NCBI RefSeq assembly: GCF_014648655.1
Contig: NZ_BMRN01000005.1
Span: forward strand, 369,179-433,178
DNA: 64,000 nucleotides
Direction of reading: 5' to 3'
DNA from: Streptomyces atratus
Lineage (GTDB): Bacteria > Actinomycetota > Actinomycetes > Streptomycetales > Streptomycetaceae
Shown here: one piece after another, positions 45,263 to 54,916 of the stretch
How positions within the stretch are numbered: the stretch's first letter is position 1
Layout: each line of letters starts with the position of its first letter
The notes under the pieces: generated by a model
Database searches by the model: none
What the model was told of the DNA's origin: nothing
Seen by the model: the letters and a program-made list of their open reading frames with translations, nothing else
Made by a program: the position numbers and the translations under genes

Positions 45263-45889
45263 TCAGGCCTCGAACGGGCGGGCCGGCCACGGCGCCTCGG
45301 CCGGACGCAGCGACTCGATCCCGTCACCGGCGAGCACCGTCGCGAGCGAAAGGACGCCCACCACGAGGCAGTTGTTGTGCAGATCCCCGGCGAGCACCCC
45401 TCGCACCAGCTCCTGGAGCGGCACCCGGGCCAGCTCCATGTCGGCCTCCTCCTCGGAGACCGCGAAGCGCTCCCCGTCGGCCTCGGAGAGATTCCGGGCC
45501 AGGAAGATCCGTACGGCTTCGTCGCAGCCGCCCGGCGTGGTGTAGACGTCGGTCAGCACCCGCCAGTCCTCGGCCTTGACGTACGCCTCCTCGTAGAGCT
45601 CTCGCTGGGCAGCGTGCAGCGGGTTCTCACCGGGGATGTCGAGCAGTCCCGCCGGGATCTCCCAGAGCTTGTGGCGCACCGGGTGGCGGTACTGCCGCAG
45701 CACGACGACCCGGCCCTCCTCGTCGAGTGCGAGCACGGCGACCGAGCCCGGGTGGACCTGGTAGTCGCGGCGTACGACCGTGCCGTCGGGCATCACCACT
45801 TCATCGGTGCGGACGCTGGTCTTGTTGCCGGTGAAGGGCGTCTCGGTCGCGGTGACCTGCCACTCCTCGGGCGTGTCCTGGAAACCCAT
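45263..45889 (-). CDS. ADP-ribose pyrophosphatase-type Nudix hydrolase
   Basis: This 208-residue protein has the ADP-ribose pyrophosphatase pattern: VVVLRQYRHPVRHKLWEIPAG, shown in part, then a Nudix box beginning GLLDIPGE and ending R-E-L-Y-E-E-A-Y-V. The box has one extra residue before the first Glu, and Tyr replaces the last Gly. It should hydrolyse ADP-ribose or related nucleotides to AMP. GGAGG lies 6 bases before the ATG at 45889. It follows pyrG in the same direction, after a hairpin. Confidence 0.9.
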   Translation of the reverse strand: MGFQDTPEEWQVTATETPFTGNKTSVRTDEVVMPDGTVVRRDYQVHPGSVAVLALDEEGRVVVLRQYRHPVRHKLWEIPAGLLDIPGENPLHAAQRELYEEAYVKAEDWRVLTDVYTTPGGCDEAVRIFLARNLSEADGERFAVSEEEADMELARVPLQELVRGVLAGDLHNNCLVVGVLSLATVLAGDGIESLRPAEAPWPARPFEA

Positions 45890-45914
45890 CTACGTCCTCC
45901 CACGGAAAACAGAA

Positions 45915-45951
45915 ACCGGGGCACGCATCCTCAGTGGATCCGTACCCCGGT
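45915..45951 (-). terminator. Hairpin after pyrG
   Basis: ACCGGGG..ACG.ATCC (45915-45930) pairs with GGATCCGTACCCCGGT (45936-45951) with two mismatches around TCAGT. It lies between the pyrG stop and the Nudix start and could partly separate the two. Confidence 0.6.
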
Positions 45952-45978
45952 CAACGTTAATGCCTGCGTACCGCCGGA

Positions 45979-47664
45979 CTACTTGCCCGACGTGGTGCCC
46001 TGCTTGCCACCGGCCCCGGCACCCGTCTTGCGCTCGACGGCCGCCTTCACCAGGCCCGCGAAGAGCGGGTGCGGGCGGGTCGGGCGGGAGCGGAGCTCCG
46101 GGTGCGCCTGGGTGGCGACCAGGTAGGGGTGGATCTCGCGCGGGTACTCGACGTACTCGACGAGCTTGTTGTCCGGGGAGGTGCCGGAGAAGACCAGGCC
46201 GGCCTTCTTCTCCAGCTCGGCGCGGTAGGCGTTGTTGACCTCGTAGCGGTGGCGGTGGCGCTCCTCCACGTACGGCTGGTCGTCGTACGCCTCACGGACC
46301 AGCGAGCCCTCGGCGAGCTTCGCCGGGTACAGGCCGAGCCGCATGGTGCCGCCCAGGTCGCCCGCGCCCTCGACGTACGCCAGCTGCTCCTCCATCGTCG
46401 AGATGACGGGGTGCGAGGTGGCGGCGTCGAACTCGGTGGAGTTGGCGTCGGGGATCTCGGCGAGGTTGCGCGCCGCCTCGATCACGATGCACTGCAGACC
46501 GAGGCAGAGGCCGAGCAGCGGCACCTTGTTCTCACGGGCGTACTGGATGGCGCCGATCTTGCCGTTGACACCGCGGTCGCCGAACCCGCCGGGCACGCAG
46601 ATCGCGTCGACGTCGGAGAGCTGCCTGGCGGCGCCGGCCGGGGTCTTGCAGTCGTCGGAGGCGACCCACTTGACCTTGACCCGGGCCTTGTTCGCGAAGC
46701 CGCCGGCCCGGATGGCCTCGGTGACCGAGAGGTAGGCGTCGGGCAGGTCGATGTACTTGCCGACGAGCGCGACGGTGACCTCGTGGTCGGGGTTGTGGAC
46801 GCGGTCCAGCAGGTCGTCCCAGGTGGTCCAGTCGACGTCGCGGAACGGCAGGTCGAGCTTGCGCACGACGTAGGCGTCCAGGCCCTCGGTGTGCAGCACC
46901 TTCGGGATGTCGTAGATCGACTTGGCGTCCACGCAGGCCACCACGGCGGCCTCGTCGACGTCGCACATCAGCGAGATCTTGCGCTTGATGGCGGTCGGTA
47001 CGTCACGGTCGGCGCGCAGCACGATGGCGTCGGGCTGGATGCCGATGTTGCGCAGCGCGGCGACGGAGTGCTGGGTCGGCTTGGTCTTGAGCTCGCCGGA
47101 CGGGCCGATGTAGGGCAGCAGCGAGATGTGCACGACGAAGACGTTGTCCCGGCCGACCTCGTGGCGGACCTGGCGGACGGTCTCCAGGAACGGCAGCGAC
47201 TCGATGTCACCGACCGTGCCGCCGACCTCGGTGATGACGACGTCGACGTCGTCGGTGGCCATGCGGCGGATGCGGTGCTTGATCTCGTTGGTGATGTGAG
47301 GGATGACCTGCACGGTGTCACCGAGGTACTCACCGCGCCGCTCCTTGGCGATCACCTGCGAGTAGACCTGGCCGGTGGTGACGTTGGCGGACCCGTCGAG
47401 GTCGACGTCGAGGAAGCGCTCGTAGTGGCCGATGTCCAGGTCGGTCTCGGCGCCGTCGTTGGTGACGAACACCTCACCGTGCTGGAAGGGGTTCATCGTG
47501 CCCGGGTCGACGTTCAGATACGGGTCGAGCTTCTGCATGGTGACCCGAAGGCCGCGCGCCTTGAGCAGGGCACCGAGGCTGGAGGCAGTCAGACCCTTGC
47601 CGAGGGAAGAGGCGACACCCCCGGTGACGAAGATGTGCTTGGTCGTCGTGGATGTGGGCTGCAT
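45979..47664 (-). CDS. pyrG: CTP synthase
   Basis: This 561-residue enzyme has an N-terminal synthetase domain ([16 protein letters not shown], residues 9-24, then [20 protein letters not shown] in part) and a C-terminal class I glutamine amidotransferase domain with [12 protein letters not shown] and the nucleophile loop LGLCLGLQC. It makes CTP from UTP, ATP and glutamine. The ATG at 47664 has GGGAG 11 bases upstream. The last 20 residues form a Gly/Thr/Lys-rich tail typical of actinomycetes. Confidence 0.96.
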   Translation of the reverse strand: MQPTSTTTKHIFVTGGVASSLGKGLTASSLGALLKARGLRVTMQKLDPYLNVDPGTMNPFQHGEVFVTNDGAETDLDIGHYERFLDVDLDGSANVTTGQVYSQVIAKERRGEYLGDTVQVIPHITNEIKHRIRRMATDDVDVVITEVGGTVGDIESLPFLETVRQVRHEVGRDNVFVVHISLLPYIGPSGELKTKPTQHSVAALRNIGIQPDAIVLRADRDVPTAIKRKISLMCDVDEAAVVACVDAKSIYDIPKVLHTEGLDAYVVRKLDLPFRDVDWTTWDDLLDRVHNPDHEVTVALVGKYIDLPDAYLSVTEAIRAGGFANKARVKVKWVASDDCKTPAGAARQLSDVDAICVPGGFGDRGVNGKIGAIQYARENKVPLLGLCLGLQCIVIEAARNLAEIPDANSTEFDAATSHPVISTMEEQLAYVEGAGDLGGTMRLGLYPAKLAEGSLVREAYDDQPYVEERHRHRYEVNNAYRAELEKKAGLVFSGTSPDNKLVEYVEYPREIHPYLVATQAHPELRSRPTRPHPLFAGLVKAAVERKTGAGAGGKQGTTSGK

Positions 47665-48046
47665 AGCCAAAGGGGGCTCCCGTGGTCGCGATCGTGAGGT
47701 GCGTACCGGCGTTGCCGTCCGGAGATTCCGGAGGTGCCGTCGCTGCGGTTCGGGGGCCTCGTCTGCTGTTGCGAACGACCACCGGTCCACGGGCTACCAG
47801 GGTATCAGCGACAAAGGGAGCCTGCTTCCGGCCACACCCCGCACACCGGCCGCACAAGATCAACGTCGGCCCCTCCCGCCGCACCCGTTCGGCTCAGACG
47901 CTTTGCTGAGACCGTCGCGCAGATCATCCGGGTGCGTCGTATCCTGCTCGGACACTCGCTCCGGGCGAGGTACCGAGCTCGCAGGTTCCCCCACAACGCC
48001 CCCTTGCGACGACCGCATTACCCGCAGTAATGCCCCACGGGGCGAC
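47665..48046. other. Divergent intergenic region between pyrG and the GH15 gene
   Basis: This 382-base gap has no supported gene. Close to the GH15 start lies a perfect 7-bp inverted repeat with 5-base spacer at 48015-48033. The rest shows no clear hairpin or paired promoter hexamers by eye. Confidence 0.45.
48015..48033. promoter_or_regulatory. Inverted repeat just upstream of the GH15 gene
   Basis: GCATTAC (48015-48021) and GTAATGC (48027-48033) are perfectly complementary with CCGCA between. It ends 13 bases before the ATG, close to where the ribosome binds, so it could be an operator or an RNA hairpin affecting translation. Confidence 0.4.
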
Positions 48047-49873
48047 ATGGCCGTTCGACTGGAGATGCACGTGGCCGGGCGCATCGAGGATTACGCACTC
48101 ATCGGAGACATGCAGACCGCCGCCCTGGTCTGCCGGGACGGCACAGTGGACTGGCTGTGCCTTCCCCGCTTCGATTCACACGCTATTTTCGCGGGACTAC
48201 TGGGTACCGAGGAGCACGGCTTCTGGCGCCTGGGACCGGCACGGGAGGACGGGGCAAAGCCGCCGTCCGCGGACCGCCGCCGCTACCGCGGGGACTCCCT
48301 CATCCTGGAATCGGAATGGGACACACCACGCGGAACGGTCAGAGTGACCGATTTCATGCCGCCTCGTGACGGTGCACCGCAGGTGATCCGGATCGTGGAA
48401 GGGATCAGCGGCCGGGTGCCGATGCGCTCCGAGCTGCGGATGCGGTTCAGCTACGGGCGGGTCACACCGTGGGTGCACAAGGTCGACGGCCGCACGGTCG
48501 CCGTCGCCGGCCCTGACTCCGTCTGGCTGGACACCCCCGCCGACACCTTTGGCGAGAACCTGACGACGTACTCCGATTTCACGGTCGCGCCCGGGGACCG
48601 GATCGCGTTCACGATCAGCTGGCAGCCTTCGCACCACGAGCCGCCCGGTCTTCCGGACCCGGAGAGTTCGCTGGACGCGACCGCGGACTTCTGGCGTGAA
48701 TGGGTCGAGCAGTGCACGTACCACGGGCCCTACCGCGAGGCCGTGGTCCGCTCCCTGATCACCCTCAAGGCCCTGACGTACGCGCCGACCGGCGGCATCG
48801 TCGCCGCGCCGACCACCTCCCTGCCCGAGGACATCGGCGGCTCCCGGAACTGGGACTACCGCTACACCTGGCTGCGTGACGCCGCGATCACCCTCTCCTC
48901 GCTGCTGCGCACCGGCTACCGCGAGGAGGCCCGCGCCTGGCGCGAGTGGCTGCTGCGGGCGGTCGCCGGCGACCCGGAGAACCTGCAGATCATGTACGGC
49001 ATCGCGGGCGAGCGCGAGCTGGGTGAGGCCGAGCTGGACTGGCTGCCCGGTTACGAGAACTCCGGCCCCGTCCGGGTCGGCAACGGCGCAGCGGGCCAGC
49101 TCCAGCTGGACGTGTACGGCGAGGTCACCGAGGCGCTGCACCTCGCCCATATGACGGGCCTGACCCGCAACGACTACGCCACGGGCCTCCAGCTCAAGCT
49201 GATCGAGTACCTGGAGAAGCACTGGGACGAGCCGGACGAGGGCATCTGGGAGGTGCGCGGCCCGCGCCGCCACTTCGTCCACTCGAAGGTGATGGCCTGG
49301 GTCGCCGTCGACCGCACCATCAAGCTGATCGAGTCCGGGGACGCGGAAGGGCCGCTGGAGCGGCTGCGGGAACTGCGGGACGAAATCCACCGCGATGTCT
49401 GCGACCGGGGCTACGACAAGGAGCGCAACACCTTCACCCAGTCCTACGGGTCGCAGGAGCTGGACGCCTCCCTCCTGCTGATCCCCCAGATGGGATTCCT
49501 GCCGCCGGACGACAAGCGCGTGATCGGCACGATCGAGGCGATCCAGCGCGAGCTGTCCACGGAGGACGGCTTCGTGCTGCGCTACCCCACCAAGGGCGAG
49601 GACGCGGGCGTCGACGGCCTGGAGGGCGACGAGGGCGCGTTCCTGGCCTGCTCGTTCTGGCTGGCGGACGACCTGGCGATGATCGGCCGGGTCGACGAGG
49701 CACGCCAGCTCTTCGAGCGGCTGCTGTCCCTGCGCAACGATCTGGGCCTGCTGGCGGAGGAGTGGGACCCCCGGCTGCAGCGCCAGGTGGGGAACTTCCC
49801 CCAGGCGTTCAGCCATGTGCCGCTGATCGACACGGCACTGCGCCTGACGGCGAGCGGGGCGTACGTCGGCTGA
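48047..49873 (+). CDS. GH15-family glucoamylase/trehalase-like enzyme
   Basis: This 608-residue protein has an N-terminal beta domain (IEDYALIGDMQTAALVCRDG, partial, then DWLCLPRFDS) and an (alpha/alpha)6 catalytic domain with GGSRNWDYRYTWLRDA and EGDEGAFLACSFWLADDLA, which carry the expected acid and base. It lacks a signal peptide, so it acts in the cytoplasm, probably on trehalose or short alpha-glucans. In actinobacteria several GH15 proteins of this length are trehalases. ATG at 48047 was chosen with GGGG 5 bases upstream; the ATG at 48065 touches GGAG directly. Confidence 0.9.
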   Translation: MAVRLEMHVAGRIEDYALIGDMQTAALVCRDGTVDWLCLPRFDSHAIFAGLLGTEEHGFWRLGPAREDGAKPPSADRRRYRGDSLILESEWDTPRGTVRVTDFMPPRDGAPQVIRIVEGISGRVPMRSELRMRFSYGRVTPWVHKVDGRTVAVAGPDSVWLDTPADTFGENLTTYSDFTVAPGDRIAFTISWQPSHHEPPGLPDPESSLDATADFWREWVEQCTYHGPYREAVVRSLITLKALTYAPTGGIVAAPTTSLPEDIGGSRNWDYRYTWLRDAAITLSSLLRTGYREEARAWREWLLRAVAGDPENLQIMYGIAGERELGEAELDWLPGYENSGPVRVGNGAAGQLQLDVYGEVTEALHLAHMTGLTRNDYATGLQLKLIEYLEKHWDEPDEGIWEVRGPRRHFVHSKVMAWVAVDRTIKLIESGDAEGPLERLRELRDEIHRDVCDRGYDKERNTFTQSYGSQELDASLLLIPQMGFLPPDDKRVIGTIEAIQRELSTEDGFVLRYPTKGEDAGVDGLEGDEGAFLACSFWLADDLAMIGRVDEARQLFERLLSLRNDLGLLAEEWDPRLQRQVGNFPQAFSHVPLIDTALRLTASGAYVG

Positions 49874-49928
49874 CCTCGGGGAGGGGGCGGGTGGCCTGTG
49901 CCGGGCCCGCCCCCTGCGGCGAGCGGCA

Positions 49929-50822
49929 TCATCGCAGTGGTCCCCCGCTCTCCGCTCCGGTCACGACGGGCAGCCCCGAAGGCAGCCCCCACTCGCTCCA
50001 GGACCCGTCGTACACGGCCAGCTCCCGGTACCCCGCCAGCTCGGCCCCCAGCGTCAGCACGCAGGCGGTGACGCCCGATCCGCAACTGAAGAACAGCCGC
50101 TCCCGCTCCCCTGCGAGGGCGGCGAACGCGGCGCGCAGCTCCTCCACCGGGCGCATCCGGCCGTCGCGCTGGATCTCGCCGAAGGGCAGATTGACCGCCC
50201 CCGGCATATGGCCGGCGCGCAGGCCCGGTCGTGGCTCGGCGGCCGCGCCGGAGAACCGCTCCCTGGAGCGGGCGTCGAAGACGGCCGCGGCGGGGTCGGC
50301 CAGGGCCGCCACCACCTCGTCGCTGCCGACGACCAGCCCCGCTCGCGGCCGAGCTGTGAAGTCGCCACGCGCCACGGCAGGCGCGGGCCCGGCGTCCTCC
50401 AGCGGCAGTCCGGCGTCGGTCCAGGCGGGCAGGCCACCGTCGAGCACCGCGGCCCGGTCGAAGCCCATCGCTCGCAGCATCCACCAGGCACGCGCGCTGG
50501 AGTAGATACCCGCAGCGTCGTAGACGACGACGGTGTCGGTGTCGTCGACGCCCAGGGAGCGCAGCTCCTCGGTGAACCGGTCGGCGTCGGGCAGCGTGTG
50601 GGGCAGCGGTCCGGAGTGGTCGGACAGTGCCCCGTCGATGTCGAAGGGCCGCGCTCCCGGAATCCGCTGCTCGGAGCCCCGGTGCGCGCCCACCGAGGCA
50701 TCGAGGACCACCGGCCCGCGCTCGCCCAGCCGCGCCGCGAGCCAGTCGGCCCCGACCAACGGGCCGGGAAGGGGGCCCGCAAGGCCTTCCCGGCCTGAGT
50801 ACGCCGATGTGTCGTCGTCCAC
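49929..50822 (-). CDS. Thiosulfate/3-mercaptopyruvate sulfurtransferase
   Basis: This 297-residue protein has two rhodanese domains. The second bears the active-site loop C-G-S-G-V-T-A (near residue 245), the form typical of 3-mercaptopyruvate sulfurtransferases. Other conserved pieces are HIPGA-like RIPGARPFDID and AGHMPGAVNLPFGEI. It moves sulfane sulfur to thiols or cyanide in the cytoplasm. GTG at 50822 was chosen because GGAG lies 5 bases upstream; the upstream GTG at 50852 has none. It diverges from the PucR regulator gene. Confidence 0.92.
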   Translation of the reverse strand: MDDDTSAYSGREGLAGPLPGPLVGADWLAARLGERGPVVLDASVGAHRGSEQRIPGARPFDIDGALSDHSGPLPHTLPDADRFTEELRSLGVDDTDTVVVYDAAGIYSSARAWWMLRAMGFDRAAVLDGGLPAWTDAGLPLEDAGPAPAVARGDFTARPRAGLVVGSDEVVAALADPAAAVFDARSRERFSGAAAEPRPGLRAGHMPGAVNLPFGEIQRDGRMRPVEELRAAFAALAGERERLFFSCGSGVTACVLTLGAELAGYRELAVYDGSWSEWGLPSGLPVVTGAESGGPLR

Positions 50823-51079
50823 GTCTGCTCCAGGTCCGGGTACGAGGGCCACTCGGCCCGAACCGCGCGGCGGTCACAAGATCGCAGCGGCCCTCGACCC
50901 GTGTCAACAGCGGTTCCATGCCCCCGGGCATCCCGAAAGTGGCTGATCGATGCCGCTGCCCCCGGTCGGCGGACTCCCCCGACGGCTCCCCGACGACGCC
51001 TCCGGCGCCCGGGGCCGGTACCTTCCTGAATCAGGGCGACTGTCCGCCCGACCCGAGTGGAAGCGCGAGGCCAGAGCCA

Positions 51080-52705
51080 GTGGAGACCCAAGGCGGAATC
51101 ACCGTGCAGCGAGCCCTTGAGCTGCCGGGGCTGCGCAGCGGGCTTCCGGAGGTGGTGGCCGGTGCGGACCGGCTGAACCGTACGGTGCGCTGGGTGCACG
51201 CGGGCGAGGTCCCGAACATCGCTTCGCTGCTCAAGGGCGGTGAGCTGCTGCTCACGACCGGTCTGGGGCTCGGCACCCGCCCCGCCGAGCAGCGCGCCTT
51301 CGTCCGAAGGCTCGCCGACCGCCAGATCGCCGCCCTGGTGGTGGAGCTCGGACCGCGCTTCAGCAGGCTGCCCGCATCGATCGTGGACGCCGCCCGCGCG
51401 GCCGGTCTGCCGCTGGTGCAGCTGCACCGCGAGGTGCCGTTCGTAACGGTGACCGAGGAGATCCACACCGAGATCGTCAACGGTCACTACGCGCTGCTGC
51501 GGCAGGCCGAGGACGTGCACCGGCGGTGTACGGAGGCGCTGCTCGGCGGCGGCGGGGTGCCTCAGGTGCTGGGCATCCTGGCGGACTTCACGGCCAACCC
51601 GGTGTTCCTGGAGACGGCGGACGGCCAGCTGGTGTACGCGGCGGGCCCCGGGTCCGGCCCGGTGTCCGCCGATCCGCTCCAGGTGTGGGACGGGATGCGC
51701 GGCGACCGGGCGGCCCGTGAGACGCCGCCCACCGGTTCGGTGCTGGTGGATGTGCCGGGCGGCGGCCCTGGAACCGGTTCGGTTCGGGCCAGGCTGGTAC
51801 TGCTGGCCGTGGCCGGCCCGCTGGTGACGGTGCACCGGATGGCGGCGGAGCGGGCGGCCGGCATCCTCGCCGTCGTGCTGATGCAGGCCCGCCAGGAGGA
51901 GGAGCTCGCCGCGCGCGGCCGGGGCGACTTCCTGACGGATCTCGCCGAGGGCCGGATCACTCCGGAGGACGCGCCGGCGCAAGCCCGCGTACTGGGCTTC
52001 AAACCGGGTGAGATGCCGCTGCTGCCGGTGGTCATGCGGCTGGCCCCCGAGCTGTCCGTTTCGGGGAACTGGGCACTGCTGGCGCGGGCGGTGCTGGAGG
52101 AGCTCTCGTCGGTGGGTGTGCCGGTGCTGCTCGGTGTGCGGCCCGTGGAGGGCCGGGTTCCGGTGCTGCTGGGGCTACGGTCCGAGACGGAGCGCACGGC
52201 GGTCGCGGACCGGGTCGCGGCGGCGCTGCGGGCGGGTGTGGAGCGGGCCGGTCTGGAGCGTGCAGGATCGTATCCGCCGGTCGTGGTGGTGGGCGTGGCG
52301 GGCGGCTGGGCGGCGGCCGGTGCGGGGCTGCGGCACGCCGCGGAGACGGCGACGGCCGCGCACGGTCTCAGCGACCGGCCCTGGTACGACGCCCGGCGTC
52401 TGGACATCGATCTGCTGCTGTGGCGGCTGCGCGACCATCCGGACCTGGCGGCGTTCGTGGACCGGGCGATCGGTCCGCTGCGCGATCACGACCGCACCTC
52501 TCGCCCTCCGCTGCTGCCGACGCTGGAGACGTATCTGGCCCACGCGGGCCGCAAGGCGGAGACGGCGCGCGAACTGCATCTGAACCGTCAGACGCTGTAC
52601 AACCGGCTGGCCCGCATCGGTGAGCTGCTCGGCACCGACCTGGACGACCCCCAGGCGGTCCTGGCGCTGAGCCTGGCCCTCCGGGCCCGCCGTCACACTT
52701 CGTAG
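51080..52705 (+). CDS. PucR-family transcriptional regulator
   Basis: This 541-residue regulator has the N-terminal PUR sensor domain (ITVQRALELPGL, then VRWVHAGEVPNIASLLKGGELLLTTG in part), a GGDEF-like degenerate middle and a C-terminal helix-turn-helix (ARELHLNRQTLYNRLARIGEL, partial) of the PucR/CdaR type. Relatives control purine, amino-acid or proline use. The GTG at 51080 has GAGG 9 bases upstream; a GTG at 51104 with AGGCGGA is nearly as good and would shorten the protein by 8 residues. The target genes are unknown; the divergent sulfurtransferase is a candidate. Confidence 0.88.
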   Translation: METQGGITVQRALELPGLRSGLPEVVAGADRLNRTVRWVHAGEVPNIASLLKGGELLLTTGLGLGTRPAEQRAFVRRLADRQIAALVVELGPRFSRLPASIVDAARAAGLPLVQLHREVPFVTVTEEIHTEIVNGHYALLRQAEDVHRRCTEALLGGGGVPQVLGILADFTANPVFLETADGQLVYAAGPGSGPVSADPLQVWDGMRGDRAARETPPTGSVLVDVPGGGPGTGSVRARLVLLAVAGPLVTVHRMAAERAAGILAVVLMQARQEEELAARGRGDFLTDLAEGRITPEDAPAQARVLGFKPGEMPLLPVVMRLAPELSVSGNWALLARAVLEELSSVGVPVLLGVRPVEGRVPVLLGLRSETERTAVADRVAAALRAGVERAGLERAGSYPPVVVVGVAGGWAAAGAGLRHAAETATAAHGLSDRPWYDARRLDIDLLLWRLRDHPDLAAFVDRAIGPLRDHDRTSRPPLLPTLETYLAHAGRKAETARELHLNRQTLYNRLARIGELLGTDLDDPQAVLALSLALRARRHTS

Positions 52706-52732
52706 CTCCGTACCCGTCCGACGAGCAGCCTC

Positions 52733-53842
52733 TCACCGCGTCCGCGTCCGCGTCCGCGCCACCGCCAACGGCTTCGTCAACTCGTCGTAGATGCTGAGAA
52801 CTTGAGCGACCGTGTCGTCCTCCGTCGGCCAACTCGCGGCCTGCACACGCCCTGCGGCCACCAGCTCCGCGCGCCGCTCCGGATCGCCGAGCAGCCTGAC
52901 CACCGCCCGCGCGAGCGCCTCCGCGTTCCCGTACGGTACGAGCTCCGCCCCGTCCCCCACGAGTTCGGGCACCCCTCCGACCGCGGTGGCGACCAGCGGA
53001 ACACCGAGCCGCAGCGCCTCCTGGGCCAGCACCGAGCGCGCCTCCCACCGGCTGGACAGCACGGCCAGATCGGCGGCGGCGAGAAGTTCCGCGATGTCGT
53101 CGCGGCTGCCGATGAGCCGGACGGGCAGTTCCTCGTTCCTGATCCGGCGCTGCAGAGCGGCCCGCTCCCGCCCCTCCCCCACGATGATCAGCAGTGGTAC
53201 GGGGTCGATTTCGCGCCATACCCGTGCGGCGTCCAGCAGCATGCCGTACCCGTGATGCGGTACGAGACTCCCGTACGACATGATCAGCGGCCGTTCCACC
53301 ACACCGAGTTCGGCTCGCGCCTTGTCTTCGTGGACACCGGTGGGCACGCGCGGTACGGGGGCGGAGACCGGCGAGAGCCGGGCATCTCGCGCTCCTCGGT
53401 GCCGCGCCCGGTCGACCAGGTCCGATGTCGTACCGAGCACAACTGCCGCCGCACGGGCGGCTCTTCGCTCCATCAGATGTAACAGCCGGCTGCGGGCGCC
53501 CTCAGCGTGGGCGCGAGCGTGCCAGGTGACGACCAGCGGGATACGGCGGCCGCCGAGCGCAAGAGCGGCGCGCACGGCAGCGTGCAGACCGTGCGCGTGG
53601 ACCACGTCCGCCGTCAGGCAGGCGGTACGCAGCGCGGCGACGGCGGCGGGATCACTGCGTCGCGGTACGGGAGCGAACCGGGCACCCGTACCGGAGAAAT
53701 CGTAGGCGTGGTCCAGTTCGGCCGGGGCACAGACGGTGACGTGCACGCCTCTCGCCACCAGCCCTGCTGCCAGCGAGCTGACGTGGGCGCTGCTGCCCGC
53801 GCTGCCGCCGCCCAGGACTTGGACCGTACGCAGCTGTGACAC
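52733..53842 (-). CDS. GT4-family glycosyltransferase
   Basis: This 369-residue GT-B enzyme has the N-terminal glycine-rich VLGGGSAGSSAHVSSLAAGL, shown in part, VVTWHARAH, and the donor-site SRWEARSVLAQEALRLGVPLV with acidic residues. The acceptor is unknown. Its final residues are A-R-T-R-T-R-T-R, from a three-fold CCGCGT hexamer repeat at the 3' end. GTG at 53842 has GGGAG 9 bases upstream. A MraY-like membrane gene lies 130 bases upstream in the same direction, suggesting a joint role in a lipid-linked glycan. Confidence 0.9.
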   Translation of the reverse strand: MSQLRTVQVLGGGSAGSSAHVSSLAAGLVARGVHVTVCAPAELDHAYDFSGTGARFAPVPRRSDPAAVAALRTACLTADVVHAHGLHAAVRAALALGGRRIPLVVTWHARAHAEGARSRLLHLMERRAARAAAVVLGTTSDLVDRARHRGARDARLSPVSAPVPRVPTGVHEDKARAELGVVERPLIMSYGSLVPHHGYGMLLDAARVWREIDPVPLLIIVGEGRERAALQRRIRNEELPVRLIGSRDDIAELLAAADLAVLSSRWEARSVLAQEALRLGVPLVATAVGGVPELVGDGAELVPYGNAEALARAVVRLLGDPERRAELVAAGRVQAASWPTEDDTVAQVLSIYDELTKPLAVARTRTRTR

Positions 53843-53972
53843 GTTGAATGGCTCCCGGGGCTCCCGAGTGGGCGGTGATGGCACCGCCAAGGATGCCAGT
53901 CCGTACGCACGTTCCGGCACAGTCGAGCCGCCGTCCCGCCGCATACAACAGCAACCGGCCGTGACGCACCAC

Positions 53973-54782
53973 TCACACGGGTGAGAAGGCGGCGCGATGT
54001 TGCCGCGTCCGTGGACCCTGCCGGCGGTCCGACAGCATCTGGGCGAATCGGCTGACCCGGTCCCCGTACACCGTCGCCGCGACAAGCCCCGCCGCATGGG
54101 CGACGAGCCCGGCCCGGCCGCGGCCCGCGACGATGGCCACACCGAGTGCGGCGCCCAGGGCGTGGGCCCCGGTGTCCCCGATCATGGTGCGCTCACCCAG
54201 GTCGTCGGCGACGAGGGCTGCCGCGGCTCCCATGGGCGCGGCGGCGAGTGCGCCCGGCAGGCCCGGGGCCCCGAGGGCGAGCACGGTGGCGGCGGCCACG
54301 GCGGGCCGTACATCCATGAGATTGACGAGATGCGCACTTCCGGCGATCACGACGCCGGCGAGGACCCGGTCGGCGGGCCGCTCCTTGAGCAGCGCACCGG
54401 CCGCGAGCCCGGCAGCCCCGATCCCGAAGAGCTTCACCGCGCCACTGGTCACCTCGCCGTCCCGCAGCGCACCCAGGTGGGCACAAAACCCGCGGCGCGG
54501 ATCGTCCGCACCGACGAGGTCGTCGTAGGCACCGCAGCCGCCGGCCGCGAGCACGGCGAGCACGGCGGCGTACCGGGTGCGCGCAGGCAGTGGGAGAACG
54601 GCGGTTCCGACTGCGGCGCCGAGGGCGACCGCCGGGCCCGCGTACAGATCGACGGTACGGCCCGCATAGTTGGTTCGCTGCCAGTGCCTGCGCGGCCGGG
54701 CCCGCAGCGCCCGGTACGCACCCCGCGCGACGGCGGCTGCGACGGCACCGGACACTGCGGCTTTGCCGAACGTTGCTCCCAT
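53973..54782 (-). CDS. MraY/WecA-like membrane protein
   Basis: This 269-residue protein has about seven hydrophobic segments. G-A-Y-D-D-L-V-G, RGFCAHLGALRDGEVTSGAVK in part, NLMDVRPA and IGDTGAHALGAALG correspond in order to the conserved cytoplasmic loops of polyprenyl-phosphate N-acetylhexosamine-1-phosphate transferases. It is shorter than MraY or WecA (about 350 residues), and some loops are changed, so the activity is uncertain. The ATG at 54782 lacks a strong ribosome site. It lies between recN and a glycosyltransferase gene, and may supply a lipid-linked acceptor. Confidence 0.75.
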   Translation of the reverse strand: MGATFGKAAVSGAVAAAVARGAYRALRARPRRHWQRTNYAGRTVDLYAGPAVALGAAVGTAVLPLPARTRYAAVLAVLAAGGCGAYDDLVGADDPRRGFCAHLGALRDGEVTSGAVKLFGIGAAGLAAGALLKERPADRVLAGVVIAGSAHLVNLMDVRPAVAAATVLALGAPGLPGALAAAPMGAAAALVADDLGERTMIGDTGAHALGAALGVAIVAGRGRAGLVAHAAGLVAATVYGDRVSRFAQMLSDRRQGPRTRQHRAAFSPV

Positions 54783-54916
54783 GCGGGCCAGGCTACGCAG
54801 CGGCCCGCAGGACCGTCCGGCGGGCCGCTGCGTCCGCACGTCTCCGGGCGGACTCGAATGACAAGCCCGCCCGGAGACCGAGCACGAACACGCGCCCGAC
54901 GGCCGCGAAGCCCCCG

